Of a stretch of 64,000 nucleotides of DNA, positions 19,365-27,656 are shown piece by piece. The notes beneath the pieces are model-generated. The model did not search any database. It was given only the letters and a program-made list of their open reading frames with translations, and was not told where the DNA came from. This stretch comes from Pulveribacter suum (GTDB lineage: Bacteria; Pseudomonadota; Gammaproteobacteria; Burkholderiales; Burkholderiaceae_C), in assembly GCF_003013695.1 (NCBI RefSeq), contig NZ_CP027792.1, positions 2,438,501 to 2,502,500 of the forward strand, in the 5' to 3' direction. Position numbers and translations under genes: made by a program. How positions within the stretch are numbered: position 1 is the first letter of the stretch; every line of letters begins with the position of its first letter.

Positions 19365-20297
19365 ATGGCGACCATGTCGACCGAACCATCCGACCGGACT
19401 ATGGTCCTCCATCTCCTGCGCGGAGCCGTGCCTGAGCGTGCCGACGAGATCAGCGCTCTCTGGCGCCAGTACGGCCATGCCGTTGAAATCGCCCCAAACA
19501 CTAAAGGCATCACAATGAATGCCGATGCCACACGCATAAAGTTCGACACCAAGACGATCGACTTCTTCTGGCTTCTCGGCTTTAGTGCATGGCGCGCAAT
19601 CGAGGTCTATTCACCTGCCCTTGTGATTACGAGCTTGACCGGAATGTCACTCGACCAAGCCCTCGACAGTGACGCCGAACGGGGGCAGTTCGAATTCGAC
19701 TACAAGCAGCGCACCGCCAGCGCTCAATCGCTCATTGCGGCCGAGCGGGCCGCCGACATTTCCTGGCCAGCGGACGTTCCCCAGCCAACGGCCGATCGCG
19801 ACGGTTTGGGTGATTCTCAGCAGAAAGTCGCATTCGATCTGGTCGGTCTCGCTCTTGCCTTCGCGCTCCTGCACGAATTCCGGCACGTCATGTACTGCGC
19901 GGACAACAGCGCCCCCTCGACGCTGCCCGAAGAGGAAATCGCCTGCGATGTCTGGGCTCGCGACTTCATGATGAGCGGCCTCGCTGCCTACGCGAAAGAG
20001 TATGGGCACAACTACGATCAGGTTCAACAAAAGCGCGCAATGGGAATAGCATTCGCCGCCGTGATCATCCACACGTTGACGCCAACGCACGCGCATTGGG
20101 GCAACCGGCAATATCCGCCAATCGCCGAGCGGTTGACGGCGATGATCAGCGGCTACAGCTTGCCGGCCGACTCTTCCTTTTGGCTTGTCACGGCCTGCTT
20201 ACTGATTGCTCTCATGCGGAAGGAAAACAGCCCCCTCGACTTCGTCGCGAACTCAAACCAAGAGATGGTCGAGATGCTGCTCGACCGGCTCCGCTAA
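19365..20297 (+). CDS. HEXXH metallopeptidase, Lit/peptidase U49-like
   Basis: A 310-residue protein with a zinc-protease motif HEFRH at about 170-174 in a hydrophobic helix (LALAFALLHEFRHVMY), followed 17 residues later by EEEIACDVWARDFM, which supplies an acidic third-ligand candidate. This arrangement resembles Lit, the E. coli e14 prophage protease that cleaves EF-Tu when triggered by a phage T4 peptide and so stops phage growth. Overall similarity beyond the active site cannot be judged by eye, so other HEXXH families remain possible. Its neighbours are nuclease-like and HEPN-like genes, consistent with phage exclusion. Confidence 0.55.
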   Translation: MATMSTEPSDRTMVLHLLRGAVPERADEISALWRQYGHAVEIAPNTKGITMNADATRIKFDTKTIDFFWLLGFSAWRAIEVYSPALVITSLTGMSLDQALDSDAERGQFEFDYKQRTASAQSLIAAERAADISWPADVPQPTADRDGLGDSQQKVAFDLVGLALAFALLHEFRHVMYCADNSAPSTLPEEEIACDVWARDFMMSGLAAYAKEYGHNYDQVQQKRAMGIAFAAVIIHTLTPTHAHWGNRQYPPIAERLTAMISGYSLPADSSFWLVTACLLIALMRKENSPLDFVANSNQEMVEMLLDRLR

Positions 20298-20315
20298 CAC
20301 CGCAAGGAGCGCGTC

Positions 20316-20825
20316 GTGCCGGTCTACTTCATTGGCGAGGATGAAAATGAATGCTCCCCGATCAAAATCGGGGTCGCGAAGAACATAGCGGTCCGCAAGC
20401 GTAACCTTCAGACCGGCAATCCTCTGGGCCTGCGGCTGCTTGGTTGGATCGACACGGTCGACTCGTTCCAGCTTGAGCGGCACCTCCACCAGCACTTTGA
20501 AGCGACCCATGTACGAGGAGAGTGGTTCGCGATCGAGCCGGCAGACATCCTGCCCATTCTCATGCGCGCTGGCCGCGATGGGTTTGTCGCAAAGAACGCT
20601 GATGCCTTCCAGATCGTCGGCTACGACCGTGACGCAGTGCCCGAGTATCTCGGCGTATGGGAATGGGGCGACCTTGAGGTCAACGAATGCTGTCCCTTCT
20701 GCGGATGCCTATGCGGCATGCACTTTCAGGAAGCATCTCAGATGTATCACTGCCTCAACTGTGACGCGCTAAGCGACTTCTCGGAAGCGATCCACGCAAC
20801 GAAGAACTGGACGACTGAGCCATGA
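20316..20825 (+). CDS. GIY-YIG nuclease-family protein with zinc ribbon
   Basis: A 169-residue protein. The first ~75 residues match the T5orf172/MUG113 branch of the GIY-YIG fold: VYFIGE, PIKIGVAKN, an Arg-bearing helix (VRKRNLQTGNP) and ERHLHQHF with the expected Glu, then GEWF. The C-terminal part has CPFCGCLC and YHCLNC, a zinc-ribbon pattern. GTG 20316 has AAGGAG six bases upstream. The stop overlaps the next gene's ATG, so the two are coupled. A DNA-cleaving or DNA-binding role fits the fold. The canonical first Tyr pair is altered, so catalysis is uncertain. Confidence 0.7.
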   Translation: MPVYFIGEDENECSPIKIGVAKNIAVRKRNLQTGNPLGLRLLGWIDTVDSFQLERHLHQHFEATHVRGEWFAIEPADILPILMRAGRDGFVAKNADAFQIVGYDRDAVPEYLGVWEWGDLEVNECCPFCGCLCGMHFQEASQMYHCLNCDALSDFSEAIHATKNWTTEP

Positions 20826-21340
20826 ATGAGAAGAAACAGAGTGCAAGCGAGCAATGGCTCGAGGCGCGCGCGCCCGGTTTTCTGGATCTTCCAGATCCCG
20901 ATCGCCGCGCCATATTTGACTTCGCCTTTCTCTGGAGTCTTTTCGAGGCACAGATCATGGCCAATTTCGCCCGTGCCGACCGCATTCGGGAACGAGTCGA
21001 TGTTTGGGCGGCGGACGGTACGCTTGAAGCTGGTCTCTACGACGCAGAGCTTGCCTACTTTCGAAATCGTTACTTCGCCGATGGCAAATTGACCTATCAC
21101 TTCCCTCATCTCAACCTTCGCCCTTCAGACCACCCTGATCTCGTGCAGGCGGTTATCGAGGGCACGAACGACGACCCCCGCGACCGGATGCTGGCCCTTC
21201 TGATGATCGTCTGGCGACTGCGAAACAACCTCTTCCACGGTGCGAAATGGGCCTATGGACTTCGCGGCCAGCTGGACAATTTCCGGCATGCGAACGGCGT
21301 CTTAATGCGAATGCTCGAACGCCATGGTCAGCTCGGCTAA
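20822..21340 (+). CDS. HEPN-like protein (putative RNase)
   Basis: A 172-residue, largely helical protein. Near the C-terminus it has RLRNNLFHGAKW, giving the Rx4H motif (Arg134, His139) typical of HEPN domains, with a polar residue right after the Arg as in active HEPN RNases. HEPN proteins act as RNA-cutting toxins or effectors in abortive infection and toxin-antitoxin systems. It is coupled to the GIY-YIG gene by a four-base overlap. No antitoxin-like gene (MNT or other) is directly beside it, so control may come from the other cluster members. Confidence 0.6.
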   Translation: MNEKKQSASEQWLEARAPGFLDLPDPDRRAIFDFAFLWSLFEAQIMANFARADRIRERVDVWAADGTLEAGLYDAELAYFRNRYFADGKLTYHFPHLNLRPSDHPDLVQAVIEGTNDDPRDRMLALLMIVWRLRNNLFHGAKWAYGLRGQLDNFRHANGVLMRMLERHGQLG

Positions 21341-21608
21341 CGACGCAAGTCCACTGGATCGGAGTTAGGGGAATGCGGCTTTGCGATCTTGACGGGAAAG
21401 CCCATTGCAAGCGCGAGACCAGCGCCTGGCCCAGGCCACCACCGTCCTGAACCGCTTCACACTCTTCGCGCGAGACAATGTAAAAACCTGCCCTACAACA
21501 TCGCAAGCGTCCAGCCAAGCATCCCGTAGCGGAATGCGTTCCCACAAAGAAGATTGCGCAGGAAATAGGCACATCTCTGCCAGTCGGATTGACCGTGTGC
21601 CAGTGCCT

Positions 21609-23387
21609 TCAAATGTCCCTCCTAGAAAAGGGGACATCACCGGCCGTCATCAGGGCGGCACAACGGTCAGCAAAAGCAGTTGGGACAGCTAAAGCGCTCA
21701 GATGCCGCGCCCGAGTGACACCAACGTAAACCACGCGCTTTGCCTCCGCTTCGATCCGATTTACCCACGATTCGAAAAGCGCTTCGCTGCGGTTCTTCGG
21801 CGCTCGATTGGGAGGAATTACGACGCAGACAGCATCGTACTCACGCGCTTTCGCCTCGTGAATCTTGGCACACCTCAGCCCGGTTTCGATTGGAATTTGA
21901 AGATGATTTGACCACTGCCCATTAAGCGGCTTTCGGAAGAACGTACGCATCGTCACACCCGGCGGCAGGGGTAGGCCAAGCAGTTGAACCTGCGCATGCA
22001 CGGCGTCGATCCACACGAGGCGATCGGCGTCGGTATTCCCGCACACCTTGGGTAGATTCATGAGAAGAGTCAGAGTTCGTCGACGATGTGCGCGCCGGTC
22101 TATACCCGTCCGTTCGACGGCCCGCCGAAGATGCTCGCCTTCCTGACGCAAACCCATGAAGTCCAGTAGCAGGGCTTCTGCCGCTTGCACTACCGTTTCC
22201 TTGGACCGCGCCGTCGCGGCAGGTGACCAGAACTCGGCTACTCGTCGGGCAAGCGATTCAATCCGCGAGGTTCCATTCGAGTCAACTGCGGCCACACTGC
22301 TGGCCGCACGCTGCGCGACATTGCCTGAATGCGCCAAGACAATCGCATTGGCCGAATCCAAACCAAGTTCAACCACCCGATCAAGGAAGGCCTGGCCGAT
22401 TGCTGCGCTCGGACCGCGACCGCCGTATGAGAGAAGTAGAACGGAATGTGCAACGTTCGCGGTGTCACCCACGGAGTCGTCTACCTGCCCCTCGCTTCTA
22501 AGCGTTGCAGCCAATCTGCAGATGGCAGGGCTGCTGCGAAAATTTCCTGTTAACTCATGACGCGCCTCTGCGGGATAGGTGTCCTTTAACTCCTGAATAC
22601 CAGCCAGATTTCCATTGCGGAATTCGTAGATTGCCTGGTCGGGATCGCACACGAAGGTCACCCGAACGCCGTGTCCCCGCAACCAGGAGAGGATTTGCAA
22701 GTCGAGCGGATTGCAATCCTGCCCTTCGTCCACCATGACCTCATGAAACCGTGCCGCCAGCGCACGCCCTAGTGCCCCTCCCCTTACTGGATCGCGGATC
22801 AACTGCAGAGTTTGAACACGAGCATCGGCAGCGCTCAAATAGCCAGCCTGAAGCAAGCCACGTCGTCGAAGGGATGCAGCCTGTTGATACCTGGCTTGAT
22901 GCTGTTGAACATGATTACGAAGTCCAGCGTGTCCAATCTTGTCGGGCAGAATCACATTGTTTTCAGCGTCGAAGAGATCCAAGCTCACCGGATCACCTTG
23001 GAAGGCGAATTGCCCCGACAGCCGAATGCCGACGCCAAGGCTGTCCCAGCTGTCGAGGATGATCGGACGCGTTTTGCTTGCCACGGCACAGCCTGGCAAT
23101 ACAACGAAGTGACGAACGAACGCATCGAGCGTGCCCATGAAGCTGGGGTGTCTCAATAGGGAATCGAGCGCCGCTGCACGACAGCGTTCCCGAAACTCAT
23201 CGACGGCGGAGTTTGTGAAAGAGAGCACCGCCACGCCATGTCGCGCCGGCAACGCGGCCGCGATCCTCGTCAAGCGCGCGATGATTGTCCGCGTCTTGCC
23301 GGCACCAGGGCATGCATGCACGAATGCACTTCCGGCATACGTGGCGAATGCTTCCTGCTCTCCGGTCAGGCCCTGGATGCCGGTCAT
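21609..23387 (-). CDS. UvrD/PcrA-like SF1 helicase, GajB-like
   Basis: A 592-residue helicase. Motifs in order: Q-motif region LTGEQEAFA, Walker A ACPGAGKT (about 25-32), Ia SFTNSAVDEF, motif II VDEGQDCNPLD, motif III DPDQAIYEFR, motif IV LTGNFRSS and motif VI VYVGVTRARH. It is last in the minus-strand operon and starts inside the stop of the OLD-family gene (ATGA). An OLD nuclease followed by a UvrD-like helicase is the Gabija anti-phage arrangement (GajA-GajB) and defines class 2 OLD proteins. It is somewhat longer than the best-known GajB (about 494 residues). The helicase may sense or process DNA ends for its partner. Confidence 0.85.
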   Translation of the reverse strand: MTGIQGLTGEQEAFATYAGSAFVHACPGAGKTRTIIARLTRIAAALPARHGVAVLSFTNSAVDEFRERCRAAALDSLLRHPSFMGTLDAFVRHFVVLPGCAVASKTRPIILDSWDSLGVGIRLSGQFAFQGDPVSLDLFDAENNVILPDKIGHAGLRNHVQQHQARYQQAASLRRRGLLQAGYLSAADARVQTLQLIRDPVRGGALGRALAARFHEVMVDEGQDCNPLDLQILSWLRGHGVRVTFVCDPDQAIYEFRNGNLAGIQELKDTYPAEARHELTGNFRSSPAICRLAATLRSEGQVDDSVGDTANVAHSVLLLSYGGRGPSAAIGQAFLDRVVELGLDSANAIVLAHSGNVAQRAASSVAAVDSNGTSRIESLARRVAEFWSPAATARSKETVVQAAEALLLDFMGLRQEGEHLRRAVERTGIDRRAHRRRTLTLLMNLPKVCGNTDADRLVWIDAVHAQVQLLGLPLPPGVTMRTFFRKPLNGQWSNHLQIPIETGLRCAKIHEAKAREYDAVCVVIPPNRAPKNRSEALFESWVNRIEAEAKRVVYVGVTRARHLSALAVPTAFADRCAALMTAGDVPFSRRDI

Positions 23388-25135
23388 ACGTGCGCGGCAC
23401 CGCGGATCGCTTCGGCGAGATAGTTCGGCACCACGAACGCCTCGCCTGCCGCGATGCGTGAGGCAATCGCTTGAGCCAAATCGCCCTTGCGGGTCTTCTT
23501 GGCCTCTATCAGTTTGAGGAACGCATCGGGACGTTCCGGCGCTGCGACACCTTCTATTCGATCCATCCAGTCACGACGTGAATTGCGATGCAGCCGAAGG
23601 AACACGCTCTTTAAGAACGCTTCGTTGCCAGCTCTGAAAATCTCATGTTCTAGCGTGTGCTCGTTGGTCAACACCGTCAGTGCCTGAGGCGCGCGATGTG
23701 TTTCAGCGAGATTCTCGAGATCCAGCTTTCGATTCCCCAGCACGGTCGGGTCCGCGTCGGTGATCACAATCAACCGGTCTGCAATGCGTGCGTCGCCATA
23801 CGGCCGCAACAGCACTTCGACATACGGGCGGAAGTCCACGCCCTCGATCGCCACGATGACGGTTCCCTTGAATCGTAGCCACCCGTCAGAGTCTGCGGCA
23901 AGAACGATCTTCTGCGCGAGCACCGGCAACAGCAATGCCTCGGCGATTCCCTCCACCAAGATGGCTCTATTGCCGAACAGCAGCGCTGAGCGGGTCACAT
24001 CTAGATAGCGGCTGATCTTGTCGAGCGTTTTCGGCTTCAGTCCGAGTTCAGCGATAGGCACGCTGACTGATTCAGAGACCGCTACCCCATTCTCTTCGCG
24101 CCGCCGCGATCTCATGACCACCAGATGCGACGGAGAGACCCATGCTGTCAAGTTCGGTGAATGCGTGGTGACCACGATCTGAATGCGGCCCTCCGGCTTG
24201 CCGGCCTCAATGGCGCGTGCTGCAGATTGACGTGCTTGCTCCAGGAGGAATTCGAGGACCAACACCTGGAGTTGCGGATGCAGATGCGCTTCCGGCTCTT
24301 CGACGAGAAAGATCGTTAGGTCGGCCTCCTTGGCTTTTGCCAGTTCGACAACGACCGTGGCCATATAGAGCAAGTTGGAGTAGCCGAGACCAGATGCTCG
24401 AATGTCTTCGGGCGCCAGGCCAATGTCGGCCAAGCGGAACCGCAAGTCGCGGGCGACGTCGAGTAATGTTTCCTCCCCGAAGTCCAACGCTGCAGCCTGA
24501 GGGCGAACACCATTTGTCAACATCCCCAGCGCGGTGCCGATCTCCGTATTCATCGTTTTCAGGATGTCGGGTCTCGCGACCGCCCGGCGGACACCTGCTA
24601 GAAAGTCCGGCTCTTGCTCCTTCGGCAGGAAGTGGCGTAACAATGCCATAACCCGCGTTCCGCTGCCGGTACCAAGCGCTTGATGCGCGTCACGCAGCGG
24701 CGGTAGGTACACGTGCCGGATCAGATCGGAGGAGCCGGCCTCAGGCTCGTTGGTGTCGAAGCGTCCGGCCCACATCGTGGTCTTGCCGCGTGGGGCGCGC
24801 TCGGATCGTGCCTCGTATCGATAGCCAAAGACCGCCTCATCCTGGGTGGGGTCCGGCACAGCCGAGATCAGCAAACCTTTCAACGTATCCCCAAGCCCCC
24901 TAAAAGTGCCTTCTATTTGGAAGTTGGGGACGGTGGCGTGGCGTCGTACATCCTCGTCTTCTGGATACCGCTCCCTACGTCCGCTCAGCGGCAGTGTCAG
25001 CAGCCGTATTGCATCGACAACGTTCGACTTCCCACCATTGTTCTCGCCAACCAAGACAGTCAGATCGGGACGAAGGCTGATGGTCACATTGCCGAATGAC
25101 CGGAAACGCGAAATTGCCAAGTTCCCCAGATGCAT
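23384..25135 (-). CDS. OLD-family ATPase/TOPRIM endonuclease, GajA-like
   Basis: A 583-residue protein close to the length of GajA. The ABC-type ATPase half shows Walker A GENNGGKSN (about 30-38), the signature-like region SNLLYMATVVVEL, Walker B FLVEEPEAHLHPQ and the switch VVTTHSPNLTAW. The TOPRIM half follows with AILVEGIAEALLLP (Glu) and VITDADPT (DxD). OLD-family proteins cut or nick DNA; GajA is reported to be held off by nucleotides and active when they are depleted. AAGGGA lies six bases before the ATG. It sits 9 bases after acpS and overlaps the helicase gene. Confidence 0.87.
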   Translation of the reverse strand: MHLGNLAISRFRSFGNVTISLRPDLTVLVGENNGGKSNVVDAIRLLTLPLSGRRERYPEDEDVRRHATVPNFQIEGTFRGLGDTLKGLLISAVPDPTQDEAVFGYRYEARSERAPRGKTTMWAGRFDTNEPEAGSSDLIRHVYLPPLRDAHQALGTGSGTRVMALLRHFLPKEQEPDFLAGVRRAVARPDILKTMNTEIGTALGMLTNGVRPQAAALDFGEETLLDVARDLRFRLADIGLAPEDIRASGLGYSNLLYMATVVVELAKAKEADLTIFLVEEPEAHLHPQLQVLVLEFLLEQARQSAARAIEAGKPEGRIQIVVTTHSPNLTAWVSPSHLVVMRSRRREENGVAVSESVSVPIAELGLKPKTLDKISRYLDVTRSALLFGNRAILVEGIAEALLLPVLAQKIVLAADSDGWLRFKGTVIVAIEGVDFRPYVEVLLRPYGDARIADRLIVITDADPTVLGNRKLDLENLAETHRAPQALTVLTNEHTLEHEIFRAGNEAFLKSVFLRLHRNSRRDWMDRIEGVAAPERPDAFLKLIEAKKTRKGDLAQAIASRIAAGEAFVVPNYLAEAIRGAAHV

Positions 25136-25144
25136 GATCTTCCC

Positions 25145-25558
25145 TTATGAGCCCAGAGCAATAACGCTTGCCATGGCAACCGTGGCCGTGTGGCTCGCAC
25201 TCACCAGCCACCGGACAATCCCCTGTTCGTCCGCGATCTTCACCAATCTGCGGTGCAGAGCAACAGTTGGTGCGCCTTTCCGCTGAGACATGACTTCGAC
25301 ATCCGTAAATGCGATGCCGTCGCCCCAACCTGTACCAAGTGCCTTCAACACGGCCTCCTTAATGGCAAAGCGCGATGCAAGCCTCTCGATTCTGTTGCCT
25401 CCTTCATTCGCAGTGGCTAGTTCCCCAGGAGTGAAGTACCGATCCAAGAAGTCGCCGGCCTGTTCGTTCATCAGTCGGGAAAAATCTGCTAAGTCGACAA
25501 CATCTATACCGTGAGCTACAACGTTCCCGAACCTAGATAACTGATGGTTGTGGGTCAT
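25145..25558 (-). CDS. Holo-ACP synthase (AcpS-type 4'-phosphopantetheinyl transferase)
   Basis: A 137-residue protein matching AcpS over its whole length: GIDVVDLADFSRL with the metal-binding Asp, FLDRYFTPGEL, ERLASRFAIKEAVLKALGTGW with the KEAxxKA block, GAPTVAL and VSASHTATVAMA. AcpS transfers phosphopantetheine from CoA to a conserved Ser of carrier proteins. Being inside a defence-like operon rather than beside pdxJ suggests a dedicated carrier, and the first gene of the operon encodes an ACP-like protein. It lies 38 bases after the MazG-like gene and 9 bases before the OLD gene. Confidence 0.88.
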   Translation of the reverse strand: MTHNHQLSRFGNVVAHGIDVVDLADFSRLMNEQAGDFLDRYFTPGELATANEGGNRIERLASRFAIKEAVLKALGTGWGDGIAFTDVEVMSQRKGAPTVALHRRLVKIADEQGIVRWLVSASHTATVAMASVIALGS

Positions 25559-25596
25559 GCCAAGGGCCTTGCGTTGTCATAAACTTCCAATAGCCG

Positions 25597-26517
25597 TCAC
25601 GACTTGCGCGGAGCTTTCCGCCGGACGCTATCGGGTGGTCCGAGAAAAGTCAGACTCTTAGCATCCTGATCGACAAGTATCTTTCCCCCGCCGGCACTCA
25701 GAACCTGGCGCCAGACCTCAAATCCGACCAAGATCGCGCGCTGCCACTCCCCGAGCGACCTTTCTCGCACTTCGAGTAGCGATGTCACACCCTTGATCGT
25801 ACGCAGCAACTTGTAGTCCAAATCGCCGACACCTTCGAGCCACCGGTGTTCCTTCGCATAGTCAAAAACCAGCGCCGCGACGCCCTCGTCCAGAACCTGG
25901 GCTCGGCCACCGTCCTGCACCTCGTCCACTTGAGGGATGCTCTTGCGTTTCCTCTTCAAGAGTTTTCGAATAACCGGCGACCAGCCAAGTACGGCGACAT
26001 AACCGAGATGGAACACGTCGTGAAACCGATAGCCATCGGGGTCATCCGCGTTGTCGGTCAGGTCGTCACCAATCTTCTTGCCGTTGACGCGCATTCGAAT
26101 CTTCTTGCGCCCGTCAACGGTCACCTCGCTGAGTTCCACCTCGAACCGTCTAGGCAACCGTTCATGCTCTTCGAACTCTGCATCGAAAGCGAGGGACCCG
26201 GTATCCTGCGGCCCCCAGCGGTCCCTGGTCTTCTTCAGATTTGCCTGCGCAATATCCTCAAGTTTTAGATCGAACTTTGCGGCAACGTTTCCGACATACC
26301 AAAGCAAGTCGCCCAACTCTTCCGACACTCGCTCCCTGAACAGCAGATGGGAATCGCCATCTCGAAGGTGCTTCTTGTACTCACTGAGCAGTTCGCCCGT
26401 CTCACCTGCCAGACCGAGCAAAGGAACCGTAAGATCGTTTCCTGCATCGCCGCTTTTCCGTCGTGACGGCACGCGATCTGTCTTCTGTGCTTCCCGCTGG
26501 TAGGTGTTCAAGTTCAT
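25597..26517 (-). CDS. MazG-like nucleotide pyrophosphohydrolase with extra C-terminal domain
   Basis: A 306-residue protein. The first ~110 residues are a MazG fold: GLAGETGELLSEYKKHLRDG and RVSEELGDLLWYVGNVA, with the ExxE..ExxD metal-binding pattern. MazG enzymes hydrolyse (d)NTPs to monophosphates and pyrophosphate. The remaining ~190 residues include YRFHDVFHLGYVAVLGWSPVIRK and a helical tail, a region I cannot name. ATG 26517 forms a TGATG overlap with the upstream stop; a GTG one codon earlier is possible. Between a base-modification gene and acpS, it could deplete a normal nucleotide or limit a modified one. Confidence 0.8.
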   Translation of the reverse strand: MNLNTYQREAQKTDRVPSRRKSGDAGNDLTVPLLGLAGETGELLSEYKKHLRDGDSHLLFRERVSEELGDLLWYVGNVAAKFDLKLEDIAQANLKKTRDRWGPQDTGSLAFDAEFEEHERLPRRFEVELSEVTVDGRKKIRMRVNGKKIGDDLTDNADDPDGYRFHDVFHLGYVAVLGWSPVIRKLLKRKRKSIPQVDEVQDGGRAQVLDEGVAALVFDYAKEHRWLEGVGDLDYKLLRTIKGVTSLLEVRERSLGEWQRAILVGFEVWRQVLSAGGGKILVDQDAKSLTFLGPPDSVRRKAPRKS

Positions 26518-27656
26518 CACGAGTTTCCTAAGTCCAAGGTTGACTGGGTAATTGACCTGTTCGCGGTTTTCTCATGCCGCATCTGGCTGACGCGGCCGGA
26601 AAGATCAGCCTCGATTTTTGAGTTGATACCCCATTTGGGTGGATACCAAGGCAAGTCCAAAGGTCCAGTGGGAGAAAACTTTTGCTTGATGCGCGTGCGC
26701 CCGGAGATTCCGGCCACGTCCGGGTGAGCTACCCTCGCGTATTTGTCGACCTCACAAAAGAGGTTTTGGCAATCGATCAATTGCAGCCGACGTCCCCAAA
26801 GGGATTGGAATTTGATCCCTAGCCGCTCGAACTCACGCTCTTGGTTGTCGGCCATCAATCGGATCAGTTCCGGTTCGTTGAGACCCGCGCTGTCGGCGAA
26901 ACACTTTCTCAGGCCATCGCGTGCACCTGGACCTGGGATGACGAAATCCATTTCGGAGAAGTCCGTGACTTCGCTGTAGTTGATGTCAGTCACGAACTGG
27001 TATGCCAGGAAGTCCCCAATCGTTGGGTAGCCTCTGAGCAGTTGGAACGCAGTCTGCATCTTCTTCAACTGTGCCATTTGGCCTGCAAGGTCATCAGCCA
27101 TCATCCGCTCTAGCAAGCGTAAGTGGTTCTGATGCTTGGCCGTATGCCCGAAGGCAGAGCCGCCGGGTGGCATGATGTACGCGGCCGAGTAAATCCGCCC
27201 CCCTGCCCTCATGGCCTGACTCAGAACCTTGTCATAGTGCTCGAACTTGTAGTTCTTGAAGGTGACCTCACCGAAGGTGTGCTCAAGCAACTTCCAAGTC
27301 TCGATCTTATTGAACAGTTTGAAGAGCAAAGTACGGAACAGCACCTCGGACGGTGATTTGGGAAGATCGTCACGGTAGATCACATGCCTGATCAAGTACT
27401 GGCTGACACGATCCGAAGCACGATAAGCGTTCGTAAACTTGTGAACAGAGATCACGGGATCGGTAGTCCACGGCGCTGGCTTCCCCTTCAACCTTTGGAA
27501 GAACACGTTCTGCCGCTCCACGGCGAACCGCCAGTAGCTATCGAATACCGGCGTCACCTTGATCGGCAGCAAGTGCGATGGGCTTGCAGTCGGCTCAAGC
27601 ACAGCTGTCGGGTCGTTTTCAGAAGGCCGGCAACTCTTACTGATGCAAACCCTCAC
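26517..27656 (-). CDS. Putative DNA base hypermodification protein (HMUDK helical-domain family)
   Basis: A 379-residue protein. The core starts FDSYWRFAVERQNVFF and has HKFTNAYRASDRVSQYLI (about 72-89), then LFRTLLFKLFNKIETWKLLE. These blocks are what I know from the helical domain of phage 5-hydroxymethyl-dU DNA kinases and the related glutamyl/putrescinyl-thymine pyrophosphorylases, families tied to thymine hypermodification in phage DNA. No P-loop is present, so the kinase half is missing. GTG 27656 overlaps the preceding stop (GTGA). The flanking thymidylate-synthase-like and MazG-like genes fit a modified-pyrimidine pathway. Activity is inferred, not shown. Confidence 0.62.
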   Translation of the reverse strand: MRVCISKSCRPSENDPTAVLEPTASPSHLLPIKVTPVFDSYWRFAVERQNVFFQRLKGKPAPWTTDPVISVHKFTNAYRASDRVSQYLIRHVIYRDDLPKSPSEVLFRTLLFKLFNKIETWKLLEHTFGEVTFKNYKFEHYDKVLSQAMRAGGRIYSAAYIMPPGGSAFGHTAKHQNHLRLLERMMADDLAGQMAQLKKMQTAFQLLRGYPTIGDFLAYQFVTDINYSEVTDFSEMDFVIPGPGARDGLRKCFADSAGLNEPELIRLMADNQEREFERLGIKFQSLWGRRLQLIDCQNLFCEVDKYARVAHPDVAGISGRTRIKQKFSPTGPLDLPWYPPKWGINSKIEADLSGRVSQMRHEKTANRSITQSTLDLGNS

